Shown: positions 50,066-61,781 of the stretch, one piece after another
How positions within the stretch are numbered: the stretch's first letter is position 1
Layout: every line of letters starts with the position of its first letter
DNA from: Triops longicaudatus
Lineage: Eukaryota > Arthropoda > Branchiopoda > Notostraca > Triopsidae
Direction of reading: 5' to 3'
Length of the DNA: 64,000 nucleotides
Assembly: GCA_022885665.1 (NCBI GenBank)
Contig: JAGQDJ010000123.1
Location: 1-64,000 of the forward strand
Position numbers and translations under genes: made by a program
The notes under the pieces: model-generated
Seen by the model: the letters and a program-made list of their open reading frames with translations, nothing else
Database searches by the model: none
Told to the model about the DNA's origin: nothing

Positions 50066-52852
50066 CAGTGCCGGTTTTACACTCTTTTGCGCCCAAGGGC
50101 AAAGCACTATTTTGAGCCCCCTCACTGAAAAAGGCGATTTGATTTATTTCCATGTTATTTGTGCTTTTATTTCGAAACATGGGTGGATTTCGTCCTGCGT
50201 TCGGATGACCAAATTCCACTAGGCGGAGAAACGGGACATCGCAACACCGAAAACGGAACATATTTTGTTAGAAATTTTGTTGGTGTAACCTTAGGAATTT
50301 AATCCGTTTTTGACCTTCTGTAGCATAATCTTGCTTGCTGATTATATTGACCTTTTGCTTGTTTGCTGGCCTTTTGCTTGTTTCCTTTTATCTCTTGACG
50401 ACCTAACCTTGTTTTTTCTTGCGTTTAAAGGGAGAGTGTTCAGAACAATAGTGAGAGTTTCAGCTTCACTCAAGTTGGCATAAATATATTCTTTATTCTG
50501 ATTGATTCGATCTCCTTGCAAAAATTGTATTTTATAACTTCTTTTACGTGAACTCTATGGGACGCGTTGGGTAAATAAAGGTAGATTGGTTCATTGCTGT
50601 GACTAAAGAAATTAAATATGAAAAAACAAGGTGCAACAAAAATTGCTGCAAATGTGTAAGGTTTTGTGTAAAAATTTAATAAAATGCTTATTAAGGTCAT
50701 ACAAAAGCACAGGAGGATAGAGGAAATACAGGAGTATTTAATTTGTATGATTTTGAAAGCACAGCTGAATAGTTTAAAAACGTTTGCGATAATGAAATAT
50801 TACTTAAGCTTGAAACGTGTTGAAGTTGAGTTTTTTTCACCCAAGATGTCTCCATGAATTTGGCAAGATGAGCCAGTAATTTAAGTACTTATCATGTATT
50901 AACATTGGCAATTCTCGGTGCCGCCACACATTTTTTTTTTAATTAATATTCGACGGAAAAATTCTGAAAGTCAGACCAGCTTCTTTGCTGGGATAATTCA
51001 CAAAATCAAAGTTGTTTCAAAACTATTCGAAGATTACTAAACACGGCTCTTTTTAAATCGTAAGATTTTCGCTAAATCTGTACACAATATGCAAATTTTG
51101 AGTGAATGACGCTGAAGAATTTTGGAGCTTCTGAAACCAAGACACGCAATAATTTTAGCTTAATTTAAAAATTAACGGAAAATTTTTGAAACCTTGAAGA
51201 TTTTACAATAATACGTTTAAGCATTGTCACAAAAGTCTTCTTTTAGTTTCCAAGTTTCAAGCCTGAGGAATTACTAGCAGCGCCTTATGAAGCTTTATGC
51301 GAATATCGCCGAGCTCTTAAAGAAATATTTTAAGGACAAATTAAGAAAAGTAAATCTTTACCAAGTGAGTCCTACAGCTTTAGTAGTCCATCACACGCTT
51401 ATATTTCCTTCAAATGGAGGGGGGTCGAAGCTATCATTTTTTTCTTAAAAAAAAAGACGGGACGCTCAAGAACCGCAAAAAAAAAAAAACAAAAAAAAAA
51501 AACAAAAAAAAAAAACACCCTAAGATAAGGTCACCCTATCTTAAATAGACCTACTGGAGTTTCTTTTCGCTTCTTTCCCAAGTGGCACACCAGATTTAAA
51601 AGAAATCTTATAGACATCAGGACTTTTCGAAATATACGTTTCGTAGTACAACAAGAAAAGGGATGCCTTTTGAACAAAAACCCGACACTAAATATGTCAA
51701 GAATATATGTTTTCCAAAAGCTTCTGTTAAACATATATGTCAAATACGGAAATATTCAAAAGACTTTAGCGAAACACTGTTCACGTGTTGGACTACTTGT
51801 TCAAAACACATAAAACACACAATTGTTTAAGTCGTTTAGTTCTTGTTTCGACAGAAAGTTTCACACATACTGAGCTGTAAAGAATAAATGGTTTTAGCGG
51901 ACAAATGGCTATAACGGACAAATGTTTATTACGAATAAACAGCAATGAGTCAAAATTTCCGTTATTTCTAGGTGGCAGTAGGAAATTTCAGGCATCTTCA
52001 AAAAGAAGCAAACTTAGAGCGCTAGTCGTTTGTTCTAACGAAATCCCCACTGGTTTTAAGTCCGAAACGTGAAACTCAGCGACTCAGCGAACATTGTGTG
52101 TTACACTCAATTATGTTACATGTAATACTGAATAGTGTGGCAATACATACAAAAGGAAGCCAAAATGGATACTTGCTTTTTATGCAATATATCAATTTTT
52201 ACTGCATTAATCAATAAACAAATCGAAATTTTCCGTCGTGTAACAGGTATCACAGGCATATTGTACATCTTCTTAGCGTAGAAGTTTGTTTTCTAGACAT
52301 TCATCAACCGACTGAAAAAGATGCACATGGAAGTGTTAAAAACATATATTTTTAAATATAACACAATGAATGTTTCTCACGAGTGACTTTTGAAACTTTA
52401 ATAGATATTTAACAGACGCAATTCACTGACGTCTAGTGTTTGCCTTTTATGACTATATAACATATGAAGGACACACGTTGCTACTTGGGTTTAGAAAAAG
52501 AAAACTCTCCAACTGCTTTCAATTACGTGACATGTCAGATGAACCAGTTCACCATATAACGTGGGTTCTAAATCTTAGAGGAAATACAAAATATTCAAAG
52601 AAATTTCTGCGTTTGATCCAGTTTTGGCTGGTCTACATCAGGAGCGTCAGAAAACTAGGTAATAAGAAGCAGCGTAAATGTACCGCTCAATTTATTTAAT
52701 GTATGTCGATGTATCTTTTTTAATTATACAATCATTTCAAAGTAACACTGAACAATCTATAATGTTTTAGTTGTAATTTCTCTCTTGCCCCCTCCTTATT
52801 GCTGCGCCCTAGGCCAAGGACTAGGTTGTCCTGACGGGAAATCCGGCCCTAC
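50066..52852. mobile_element. Possible decayed hAT element bounded by inverted ends
   Basis: The left end AGTGCCGGTTTTACAC, followed by GCGCCCAAGGGC, and the reversed right end AGGGCCGGATTTCCCG, followed by GGCCTAGGGCGC, share a hAT-like terminus. About 2.8 kb lies between them with no recognisable transposase. No matching 8-bp flank was seen, so these could be two unrelated fragments. Confidence 0.35.
51477..51516. repeat. A-rich microsatellite with single C interruptions
   Basis: Runs of 10-13 A separated by single C residues, just upstream of CACCCTAAG. Simple low-complexity sequence. Confidence 0.8.
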
Positions 52853-54036
52853 GTTTTAAAAGGCCTATGACTTTGACATCTGTTCAACCTAAGTTAAATT
52901 TTAGTAAATCAAGATACTGATTAACAAAAAGAAACTAATATTAAATTAATAAAAAAAAATATTTTTCACAAAAAATACGAAGAATTATCTCTGTCTTCCC
53001 TTCACTAGCCGACAAATCTTCGCCTTTTACAATGAATCAGGTTAATTACTTTAGATTATATTTTTTTTTACTTAGATTGACAGCGTAATTAAATGATTAT
53101 GAAACTTCCTCGTGGTAGTTTTTCGAACTAGGTAACTGTCACATTCAAATTATGTTTTCGCTAAACAAGCACGAATTTTGATTGTTTCAGATCCGTTAAG
53201 CTTGCTTTTACCTTATAGGTATGACGTCCGCGAATACCGAAACCGCGAAAGGAGACCCGCGAATACGGATCATTGGCCAGAGGTAACCAGGATATTGATA
53301 ACCCCCTCCCCTCGTCATTGGATACGGGCATGTCGTTAACCGTACAACAATGCGTAGTCAGACAATAAAAACCGTGCACCTTATCAGGTGAAAATATTAC
53401 TTTATATTTCCCACGAAAGCCCTCAAGAATTTCTTCGCATTTCGCAGGGCCACACTCGCCGTGTAACTGCTCTCTCAAATCCCACGAAGAAAGTAGGGGA
53501 TTTGCGCTTGACCGACGTCAAGATGATGTATCGCCTTCGCGCGACTTTCAGATATATGCAAGTTACGTATGTTAAAAAAGTAAAGTTATACAATTGTGAG
53601 GAGATACGCTCAAATCTGTACGACACAATCACTTGGTGTAAAAGAGGCCACGAAACGTATGTAAAATAACAGGTAGTTCATGCCGTGTGACGAAAAATCA
53701 TTAAAAATAACATCTCGCACTCAGTTATTTCGAAGTTAATGCTAGAAATTGATATATTGAAATGATCGTCTTAACAAAGATTTCCTTGGGTAGTTCGTTA
53801 GAGGCCTTTTACAGCCAGGGAACAATTGTGCTGTCCCAACCTGGGTATCAATTCTCATACAGTGAGACCGCAGCCTTACACGAGTGAAATTTCCGATTCT
53901 GTATCCACATATTCGTCGTCCGGTTCAAAATCTCCATCTCTATCGCACTAGTGTTCAGTAAGGCTGTCACTAAAATTTTCCGAGCTAAAGTTATCGCTTC
54001 TAGGAACATATTTCTTTTCCTAGATTTTTGGTCGAA

Positions 54037-54374
54037 TTAGAATATTAGTATTCTTTGGAATATTTTCTTTACCGGCAAAAGTAGACCATCCTCTGGATAT
54101 TGACAACAGAAGTCTTGCGTCTTTTTTGAAAACTGACAAGAGAAATCTTCCATTTCGACTCCGGAATATTGACAAGAGAAATCTTGCATGTTCGCTTTGG
54201 TCAACGCCACGTCTTCTTCGAAGGTTTCCAGTTTGATTTCGAGATACTTCTCCAAATCATTTGCTGGATACAGATCCAACAAAATTGGGGCTGCCTCACA
54301 GGTTGACGAACAGTTGCTCGTGGCAACTGTTGGGAGTGGATTAGTTTCCTTTGAAACAGCAATTGTTGTATAAT
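54037..54374 (-). other. Candidate downstream exon of the THAP gene with triplicated motif
   Basis: After an acceptor-like AACTTTAG (54375-54382 on the minus strand), one frame runs open for 338 bases to a stop at 54037. It contains three related blocks, MQDFSCQYSGVE, MEDFSCQFSKK and TQDFCCQYPED, encoded by a roughly 33-36-bp tandem repeat (about 54095-54190). The obvious donor after the THAP part (GTGAGC) is out of phase with this frame; an alternative weak donor (GTCATA, 8 bases earlier) would fit. Whether the exon is real is uncertain. Confidence 0.35.
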
Positions 54375-54381
54375 CTAAAGT

Positions 54382-54825
54382 TTATATGATAATATTGGTT
54401 TTTGAATATATAAGCTTGCTCACGTTATGACGTTTTGTTTCCTCAATAGCAGAATTCTTTTGAAGTGAAGAAATGCTACACAACCCAGGTAAATTAGCCG
54501 GTTTTGCAAACTGAGTAGGAATAGCATTTGGCAACAAAATCCTACCGCGCTCTTTTTTCCGAAATCCCATGGCTATTCGTCGGTCAACACTACTATCAAA
54601 CTGATCCTCGGTGAAATGTTTACCACAGAGACGCGCACCAGTATTTTTGGGGTCCACAAAATCAGCCCTTGTCTTTTGAACTTCCAAAATCCATTGCCGT
54701 CTTCTCTCTGCGTCTTTTGGGAAATTAAACATCCCGACACCCGACCTTCTACTGTTTTTACAGCCGTAAGCAACACAACAGTTACTGAGAGATTTCTTTT
54801 CTTTTGATGGCAGCTTACTTGCCAT
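54382..54825 (-). CDS. THAP-domain zinc-finger protein
   Basis: The open frame of 147 residues starts MASKLPSKEKKSLSNCCVAY. The THAP C2CH finger is clear. C17 and C22 lie in CCVAYGCKNS, then FNFPKDAERRRQWILEVQ with the invariant Trp, then C67 and H70 in RLCGKHFTEDQF, ending with the LLPNAIPTQF block equivalent to the AVPTIF box. THAP domains bind DNA in zinc-dependent fashion and occur in regulators and in P-element-type transposases. No transposase core is visible nearby. The reading frame may end at 54382 or splice at a GTGAGC donor about 42 bases earlier into 54037-54374. A CRE and E2F-like sites lie about 100 bp upstream. Confidence 0.8.
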   Translation of the reverse strand: MASKLPSKEKKSLSNCCVAYGCKNSRRSGVGMFNFPKDAERRRQWILEVQKTRADFVDPKNTGARLCGKHFTEDQFDSSVDRRIAMGFRKKERGRILLPNAIPTQFAKPANLPGLCSISSLQKNSAIEETKRHNVSKLIYSKTNIII

Positions 54826-54919
54826 TTCCCCCCACTAAAACCACCAAAAAGCAATAGGATTTCAAGCAACTCAGTCTATAAACAAGCATCCATAAGCCAC
54901 CTCTCCATGCTGCTCCCCC

Positions 54920-54948
54920 GTGACGTCACGTTTTTCGCGGCGGGAAAA
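54920..54948. promoter_or_regulatory. CRE palindrome plus E2F-like dyad upstream of the THAP gene
   Basis: CGTGACGTCACG (54920-54931) is a perfect 12-bp palindrome containing the CRE TGACGTCA. It abuts TTTTTCGCGG followed by CGGGAAAA (54931-54948), which offers E2F-like sites on both strands. The pair lies 95-123 bp upstream of the THAP ATG, a typical proximal-promoter distance. Confidence 0.55.
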
Positions 54949-55337
54949 GGCCAAAACTTTGCAAGCGAATAACTCTGTAACGGCTGCTCAGAAAAAGATA
55001 AAATAAAATTATGTTCTTAGAATGGTATTGCTATACGAATCCATCAATATCTCAGAATGTGTTTTTGGTATTCATTGTCCTTTACTGGCCCTTCTAGTAA
55101 AAAAATACTAGGAGCATAAATACAAAAATGAAAATTTTTACGAAGAATATTATAAGCTTTACAGCATAACCATATTCAATGTAGAATTTTCTTTTGTGTT
55201 GTGTCTTAAGTTATTAATAGCTGTATATTTAAGTCTGTCAGTTCAACTCATAACATACAGTAAAACATTTCCGGACCATGTTTCCTGACTTAAAGTATTG
55301 AATAATTAAACACAAAATACAAATAAATGTTATAGAA

Positions 55338-55527
55338 CAGTGGTGCCCAACCTACGGCCCGCGAAAGTGCCTCATGCGGCCCGCTCATTTATACCGCTCG
55401 TGTATATCACTGCATAATTTAATTTTTAACGACGGCATGATTCTGGCGAAACCGGAACATTCAGGCCCGCGAGATTTTATATCATGTCGCGCGCGGCCCT
55501 CGGGTGAAAAAAGGCTGGGCACCACTG
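55338..55527. mobile_element. hAT-like MITE, 190 bp, with target-site duplication
   Basis: The left end CAGTGGTGCCCAACC mirrors the right end GGCTGGGCACCACTG. Flanks TTATAGAA (55330-55337) and TTTTAGAA (55528-55535) match at 7 of 8 positions. CGGCCCGCG on the left and CGCGGCC on the right extend the inverted structure. Confidence 0.85.
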
Positions 55528-55561
55528 TTTTAGAACATATAAATGTTATATTTCACACATA

Positions 55562-57370
55562 CAGTCAAAGCTCCTTATTTGCAGTTTCGGTATTCGTGGG
55601 CGATATTTTGTGGCTAACTACAGTAAAACCTTGCTGTAATGTACTCCGGTTACAACGAACAACCGGCTGTAGCGTACAAAGTCCTTAGCCCCCGGCGAAA
55701 CGCCTTTACAAATGGACAGGGAAAGCTTGGGCTATAACGAATTCAGTCATTACGTATTTTTGCCTATAGTGTACAAAACTGCGGTCCCTGTTGCAATTTG
55801 CACATACGTTTCATTTGACTATAGTGAACATAAGCATTGCCATGCGGTAATGCATGAAAAACAATAGATCTAGTGGAAAAATTTGTGTTCCAGAAAATCA
55901 CGATAATCGAGCTAGTGTTTTAAGTATTTAGTAGGGCTCCTCGAACAAACCCCTTTGATGCTTTCGCTCTCAATTGACTTTTACTGGCCATGTGTGATAA
56001 AGATGAAAACGGGAAAAGCTGTTTACTCGACTGTGCTCTATTGTTTCAATAGAAAAAAGAAATGTAAAATAGAAATTTTGCAAAGCTCTTGCGAAGCGAC
56101 GTCAATTAACACGACATGCTACGTGAAATAATAAAAAATTATAAAAATATGAGTTAAACTATTTTATTAAGCATTCCGGATCAGTATTGGCTAGTGTTGG
56201 CTATTACGTACAACCTGCTATGGCGTACAAATTTTCCGTTGTTAGATTATCCGTATAGTGAGATTTTACTATATCTTTATTCGTGGCAAAATATTTCGCT
56301 ATTCGAAGGTCATGTTGGTAAAAATCCATCAAAACCGAAGTTTTTTTTGGTAGAAACTAATTTTAATATTACCGTTATTCGTTATTTTAGCAACTCTCGT
56401 AGCGAATTATATTTTTGCACAAGACAAAGCGTTATGAGAGTAAAAGAAAAAGCTATGTCAAGAGGCTTTAAACTATGCGCAACATGACACTTTTGACAAC
56501 ATTCAATGCAAAATATACATTTAAATTATGACTAGTTATTAGAAAGTTAGCTTCGACAAATTAAATAGCAAAACTACGCGAATGTGTAGAATTTAATTGT
56601 GAATTTATCCCATTTTTTAAGTGTCCCATTTATGGTGTAGACTTTAAATGTCAGAATTAATGTTTCCGCCAGTGCCTTCTTAAACTTGTGCACGTGTTTA
56701 TGACACTGGGGAACAAGGAAGCCACGAGATATTGGGATACAAAGTTCTTAGCTTAATTTGATAACTGTGCGTATTTTTACCACCATGTCACGACTTGTAG
56801 AATTTATAACAACATAGAGATCACCTTAAGTTGTCGTTCATAAAGCAATTAAAACAATTTAAGGACAATAAAAGTAACTCGTGTCAACTTCTAACAAGCA
56901 AAACATTAAGAAAAAAAAAAAAGTTTATCCTGATATCCTCATAGAGAAACACAGAAGTAGCCTTCACCACAGGGACTGTACGGGGGAAATTAAGTCTTAG
57001 TTTCCAAGTTCCGGGTTTATTCTAAAATACTAGATAGACAGGGAGTTCAAAGGGAAACATTAAATAAAGGAGAAAATCCCTTCCGTCTGCGTCCAGAACA
57101 ATTAAAACTCTTGAAGCAGTTATTGCTGACTGCGGTACTGAGCCATGGTGTTTAAATCGCCGGTAGAACAAGGAAAAAAAAGACACTATAGCTCAAGCAG
57201 ACACATTAGATTAATAGTAATAGTTTCTCGTTGCGCAGAGTAGGCCTAAATGACAAGTTTATGTAATTTTTGTCTTCTTATTCGGACCTTTGGACCGCAT
57301 CCTTATCTTTCAACGTGATTTCCCTTTCTCATTCGCGGAACGTAACCCCGCGAATAAGGAGCTTTGTCTG
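55562..57370. mobile_element. Tigger/pogo-like DNA element, 1.8 kb, with nested MITE
   Basis: The left end CAGTCAAAGCTCCTTATT and the reversed right end CAGACAAAGCTCCTTATT differ at one base, and both are flanked by TA (55560-55561 and 57371-57372). This is the signature of Tc1/mariner-pogo elements. No intact transposase frame is present. The interior is interrupted by a second MITE (55621-56271) and includes a segment homologous in reverse to 49120-49540. Confidence 0.8.
55621..56271. mobile_element. Tigger/pogo-like MITE, copy 3, nested in a larger element
   Basis: The left end TA-CAGTAAAACCTTGCTGTAA and the reversed right end TA-TAGTAAAATCTCACTATA form the inverted ends. It is 651 bp. 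Its interior aligns in reverse with the UTP23-intron copy (TACGTAATAGCCAA, GCTTCGCAAGAGC on the reverse strand). Sequence on each side (TTCGTGG..ATATTT) belongs to the outer element. Confidence 0.75.
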
Positions 57371-58165
57371 TAGTGTGTTCTTGAAGGTACTTTTTTTCTA
57401 AGAAAAATATATATATGTAAAATCAGCTTATCTTTCAAAGTATTTGAATGCATAAATCATTCAATAAAGGTTTTCAACGCAGTTTAACTACTACTGTTAT
57501 TCTAAACAAATGTAAGCTCTTAACTTTTCTAGGTTGTTCCAACAGTCGCCGGCTAACGCGTTACCACTAACATTTTAGCACGTGTTACCAAGCGACGTGA
57601 AATGGACTAACGTGCTTCTTTCATTCGGTAGCACGTTCTCAAGCTAGTTACACCTAGTAACACAACCAACTTGTCTAAATATGTGTTTTCAAGCGAAAAC
57701 AGCGCGGTAATCCGTTTGACTTCGATTAACGTAGCCTAAGAGCATATTCTAGGAGGTGGGCTCCGTCAGTCAATATCGCACCTTCGCACTGGTGGGCTCC
57801 TTCGCACTATGGGTGGGCTATTGTGGAACTGGGTTCCTTCGACCCATAGCCTGTTTAATGATTCGACTTGAACCCCCGTGTAATCGAAGAAACTGCCAAT
57901 AGAGGCGTGGTACCCAGTTTGTTTTTGTTTTGATCCTATTTTCCGTTGAAATATTTGTCTTTACCGTATGTCAGTTTGCCTGAACGAACTAAAATCCGAC
58001 AAAAAGCATAATCTGACAATATCAAACATTTTTACCGTGTCTTAGCTGTGTGGTAGATAATTTCCTGTGACCACTTTCAACATTCTTTCAGTAAGACAAC
58101 CCTTCCTTTTTTCAAGCGTATTTTTATAAACTTGTATTATTGTTCCTAGATATTTTCTCATAATC

Positions 58166-60784
58166 ATGAGCAAAATCCCTGAGGCAGAGGCTAAGCCACA
58201 AAGGCCTGTTTCCAGTGTTTCGCAGAGATCAGCCGTTGATGAAGTAAAGAAACGAACACCCGAAGATTTCATATTTGGCAAAGTCTTGGGCGAAGGCAGT
58301 TTTTCAACGGTATTTTTCGACATTTACTTGCACTCATATTTAAGCCTTCTTTTTGTTTTATTAGGTATACCTAGCAAAAGAAGTATGCTCTCGCAAAGAA
58401 TTTGCAAGTAATAATGTCTTTAGAAAGACAGTTAAATACAAGCTGTAACTTTACGGTTTGGTGTTTTCAGTTAAAGTCTGTGAGAAAAGACATATTCTCC
58501 GTGAAAAGAAGCAAGAATACGTCAAGCAAGAGCGTGATATCTTGCGGTACCTTTCCGACCGCGCCAAACCTACAGTTCCTTTCTTTGTGCGGCTCTATTG
58601 CACATTCCAAGACCAGGAATGCCTTTGTAAAGCGATTTATCTACCAGTCAATTTCTGTTTGAAACCCGAAAACTTTTTATTAAATGTCTTTACTTCTTTG
58701 TAGACTTCGTGCAAACGTGTGCCTACGGTGGTGAGTTGTTAACACTGTTGAAACGAGCAGGAGGTAGTTTTGACTTGGAAGTTACCAAATTCTACGCAGC
58801 TGAACTGATTCTTGCATCGGAGTACATGCATAGCTTGGGCATCATTCATAGGTAATATCTCGAAATTCTGTTTTTTTACTAAATTGAAATACACTTTAAA
58901 GGGATCTCAAGCCGGAAAATATTCTTTTAAACGAGAAACGACACATTCTCATTACCGATTTTGGATCAGCCAAGTTCACTTCGTCTCCAGCCCAAACAGG
59001 TAACGTTACTTTCCATTATTTTAATTTTTTGTTAACATAACTTGAATTAATTTATACACGTTCTTTCATAACTGCTACTTTAATTTCGACTATCATTGAT
59101 TGTATAAAGTTTCTTTCCTAAAAGAAAATTCATAGGTTGTAATTTGTATTGTATTGCGAAAATTATCCAGAAATCCCACATGGACATCCGACAGCCAATA
59201 CCAAACCTACTACAAGGAGAAGTAGTTTCGTTGGCACTGCCCAGTACGTTTCCCCTGAGGTTCTAACAGACAAGAAGTCCTCACCAGCGTCAGATTTATG
59301 GGCATCAGGATGCATAATCTATCAAATGCTTACCAGTGAGCCACCATTTCGTGGCAGGTAACGCCAGCGTGTAAATCATTCATTAAAAAAATGAAGATTA
59401 AAGTGAACAATTAAAAAATCGTTTGAAAATTAAATAAAAAATAAATTAGAAAGAGGGAACAAAAAGTGTCAATAATACTCAAACTAACGCACAGAGTGAC
59501 TCAAATTGAAGTTTGGTAACATTTTTAGGAGTGACTATGCCGTTTTCCAGAAGATCCTCAAGCTGGATTATGATCCGAGTAAAGTTCGGTTTGACACAGC
59601 GCGGGATTTGATTGAAAAGTTGCTAGTAATTATGCTAATTGACCAACAATTCGTCCAAAATATTAGTAACCTGTTTGTGGTGTTAGGTAATCAATGCAGA
59701 AGATCGAATAGGAGCCAAAGATGCGACGCCTTACGAATCAATACGAAGCCACGCCTTCTTCAGTGGCACAGACTTTGGAAATTTGCATGCCCAGGACCCG
59801 CCCATTCCTCCGGGCGTTGCAGTAGATAAACTAGGCCCTTTGCAGCATTCCTTTGGTGTAAGATCTGTTAAATCAGAAATGTCTTAAGTTAATTGTTTAT
59901 AAATTAATAGCCTAGGTTTAACTATAATGTAAAATTATATAATTAACGTATAATTGTATTATTTAATGATTAAAACAAAGATAAAATAAAAAAAAAAGTA
60001 AAAGTTTCATCCATGGGATTTCAGGATACAGATCAACCAGGACTTCATGGAAAACAATTGAGTAAGCTGTTGGATTTACACCTTTCCAGTGAAATTGAGG
60101 AAGTGGAGGAGGTCGATACAACAGATTCTCCGCAGACTCCACCTATTCTCCCGGTGGCGAAGCTGAAGCGCAGCATTGTAGACATTACTGAAGAGGAACG
60201 AAAAACCAAGTTGGCTGTCCAAGCCGAGGAGAATAAATTTCACATATTCGTGGAAGGAAACGTGATTCTGAAACAAGGATTCGTCGACAAGCGCAAGGTA
60301 TCTAAAAGGAAACAATTTTTGCTATTTAAGTACTTCTTATGTTGAGACATTTGTGAATTTCAATTAAATCTTTGCGTTTGTCAAAATCTAGGGTTTATTT
60401 TCGAGAAGGCGGATGTTGATTTTAACAACGGGGCCCCAGTTATATTATGTCGATGCGGGAAACATGGTTCTAAAAGGCAGAATACCGATGGGTCCTACTT
60501 TGCGAACGGAAGCCAAGAATTTCAAAACGTTTTTCGTGCACACGGTAAGATAAAACTTACAAACGCAAAGTTTCTTGTTCTGATTACATTTAAAATGGTT
60601 AGTCGTGGTGTTGTTTTTATTTTTTTCTCATTAATTGTTAAGTGTATTCTTGTTTTCCTCTTTTATAAAGCCAAATCGGACGTACTATTTGGAAGATCCA
60701 AATGGATTCGCGTTGGAGTGGTGTCGGACGATTGATGAAGTTTGCCAAGCATATTTCGGGTCGAAAGGGGATGAAAAGAAGTGA
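58166..60784 (+). CDS. PDPK1: 3-phosphoinositide-dependent protein kinase 1 (PDK1)
   Basis: Eleven exons: 58166-58309, 58365-58407, 58471-58626, 58704-58851, 58902-58999, 59171-59357, 59529-59625, 59687-59857, 60025-60297, 60392-60544 and 60671-60784. They join in phase to about 527 residues (human 556). PDK1 is the AGC kinase that phosphorylates the activation loops of AKT, S6K and related kinases. Kinase motifs are the glycine loop GEGSFSTV, AIKV with the catalytic Lys, HRDLKPENILLN, DFGSAKF, and the activation loop SSFVGTAQYVSPEVL with the Ser corresponding to human Ser241. The C-terminal PH domain shows VEGNVILKQGFVDKRKGLFS, GPQLYYVDAGNMVLKG, EAKNFKTFFVHTPNRTYYL and EWCRTIDEV. About five extra residues (DRAKPTV region) sit between the C-helix and PFFVRLYCTFQ. 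Exon 8 must use the GTAAGA donor after 59857 to keep frame. Confidence 0.95.
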
Positions 60785-61781
60785 TGGTGATTAGAATGGA
60801 GTAAAGAATTAAGTGAAAAAAGGGAAAAAGGCAAAAACTAATTCTGACTAGTGTAATTCTGTTCCAAGTTAATATACAACTTTTCGGTGATTATCAAAAG
60901 TTCTTTTTGTAGTTTGAATTTGCTTAGTAGTTGGTAAGCTTAGACTGATGTGTAACAATCTACAATACGTTAGCAACTGAAAGTTTTTAGGAAAGTGTCA
61001 GGATTGATTTTTCACATGAATTTAGACGTAACATTCATATGAATTTAGACTATTTTCTTACGTTGTCTATATTTTCGTTTTTCAGATTGACAACGGTCTA
61101 GGCTTCTATATTTCCTTTCATATTTGAATCCTTAAAACAATCTAACAATTTACTTAGAAAATTTCCCTCTGTTACAGAAAAACTTTATCATGATAAACAC
61201 GGCTCTACACAGGGGGGAGTAATAAGAGGTCCACCCCCCCAAAAAAATGCTATAAGGTAAACCTCAAATGCCCAAAAAAGTTGCATACGTATTCCCCCCC
61301 CCCCCCCCGAACCAAAATCCTGCATACGGCCCTGACGATAAACTTTACGCCGAGTCTTATATTCACACTTGTATTGCATGACAGGGAGTAAAGTTTGCAT
61401 GACTAGAAGAGGCAAATAACATCATTCAATGAACAAAACTGGAGACTTAGATTGCAACAATAACAAGTTATCGCTTTTCTTAGAGTAATTATAGATCGTG
61501 GAGGACTAATTAACGTGACAATTGCAATTATGTTGGCAACACGAGTATTTTCTCTGGTTTTAGCATCGCGCTTGAGGCTCCAACCTTTACCTCCGCAAGG
61601 AACCAGTGTAGGGCGGAGGATTGGGTCGAGACAAGCTTGCGTAATTCGAGCCACCGTCGTTTAACCTTATCAAACAGCAAACATGATAAGTACACGTATA
61701 AGAAAGTGTAAATAAATTAAATGATAAAATCACTTGACACTTTAAACACGTTTACAGGCTTTATCCTTTTTAAAATCTTTT
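60785..61781. other. Convergent 3' interval between PDPK1 and sarcoglycan
   Basis: 1.0 kb between the two stop codons. No gene is supported. It contains a C-rich repeat fragment (61194-61340); a TTCATATGAATTTAGAC-type short direct repeat occurs near 61014-61048. Confidence 0.55.
61194..61340. repeat. Dispersed repeat fragment, copy 2, with 16-C tract
   Basis: Contains a run of about 16 C, followed by ACCAAAATCCTGCATACGGC and CCTG. This closely matches 25225-25256. The combination of a C-rich tract and this motif suggests the end of an interspersed element. Confidence 0.5.

Larger units (their letters stand above)
48167..54036. other. Transposon-rich intergenic region downstream of THAP and upstream of GINS2
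   Basis: No conserved gene was recognised in this 5.9 kb. It begins with the GINS2 promoter flank (no exact E2F site within about 280 bp of the ATG). It then contains a Tigger-like element (48449-49896), a nested hAT-like MITE, a possible hAT remnant (50066-52852), an A-rich microsatellite and a further Tigger-like terminal sequence around 53215-53270. The 105-codon minus frame at 53161-53478 overlaps that terminal sequence and is probably not a gene. Confidence 0.55.
54826..58165. other. Intergenic region between THAP and PDPK1
   Basis: 3.3 kb between the divergent THAP (-) and PDPK1 (+) genes. It holds the THAP promoter, a hAT-like MITE (55338-55527), a Tigger-like element (55562-57370) with a nested MITE, and the PDPK1 upstream region. 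The segment 57540-57665 is rich in GTTAC/GTAAC and CACGT words, and the motif GGTGGGCTCC followed by GTC or TTC repeats at 57756-57805. No extra gene is supported. Confidence 0.55.

Noticed and set aside
53161..53478. 105-codon minus-strand open frame
   Set aside because: Its C-terminal part overlaps a Tigger-like terminal sequence (CGGTTTCGGTATTCGCGG on the minus strand); no known family was recognised.
55374..55688. 104-codon plus-strand open frame
   Set aside because: It spans the hAT MITE and the start of the Tigger-like element, so it is transposon noise.
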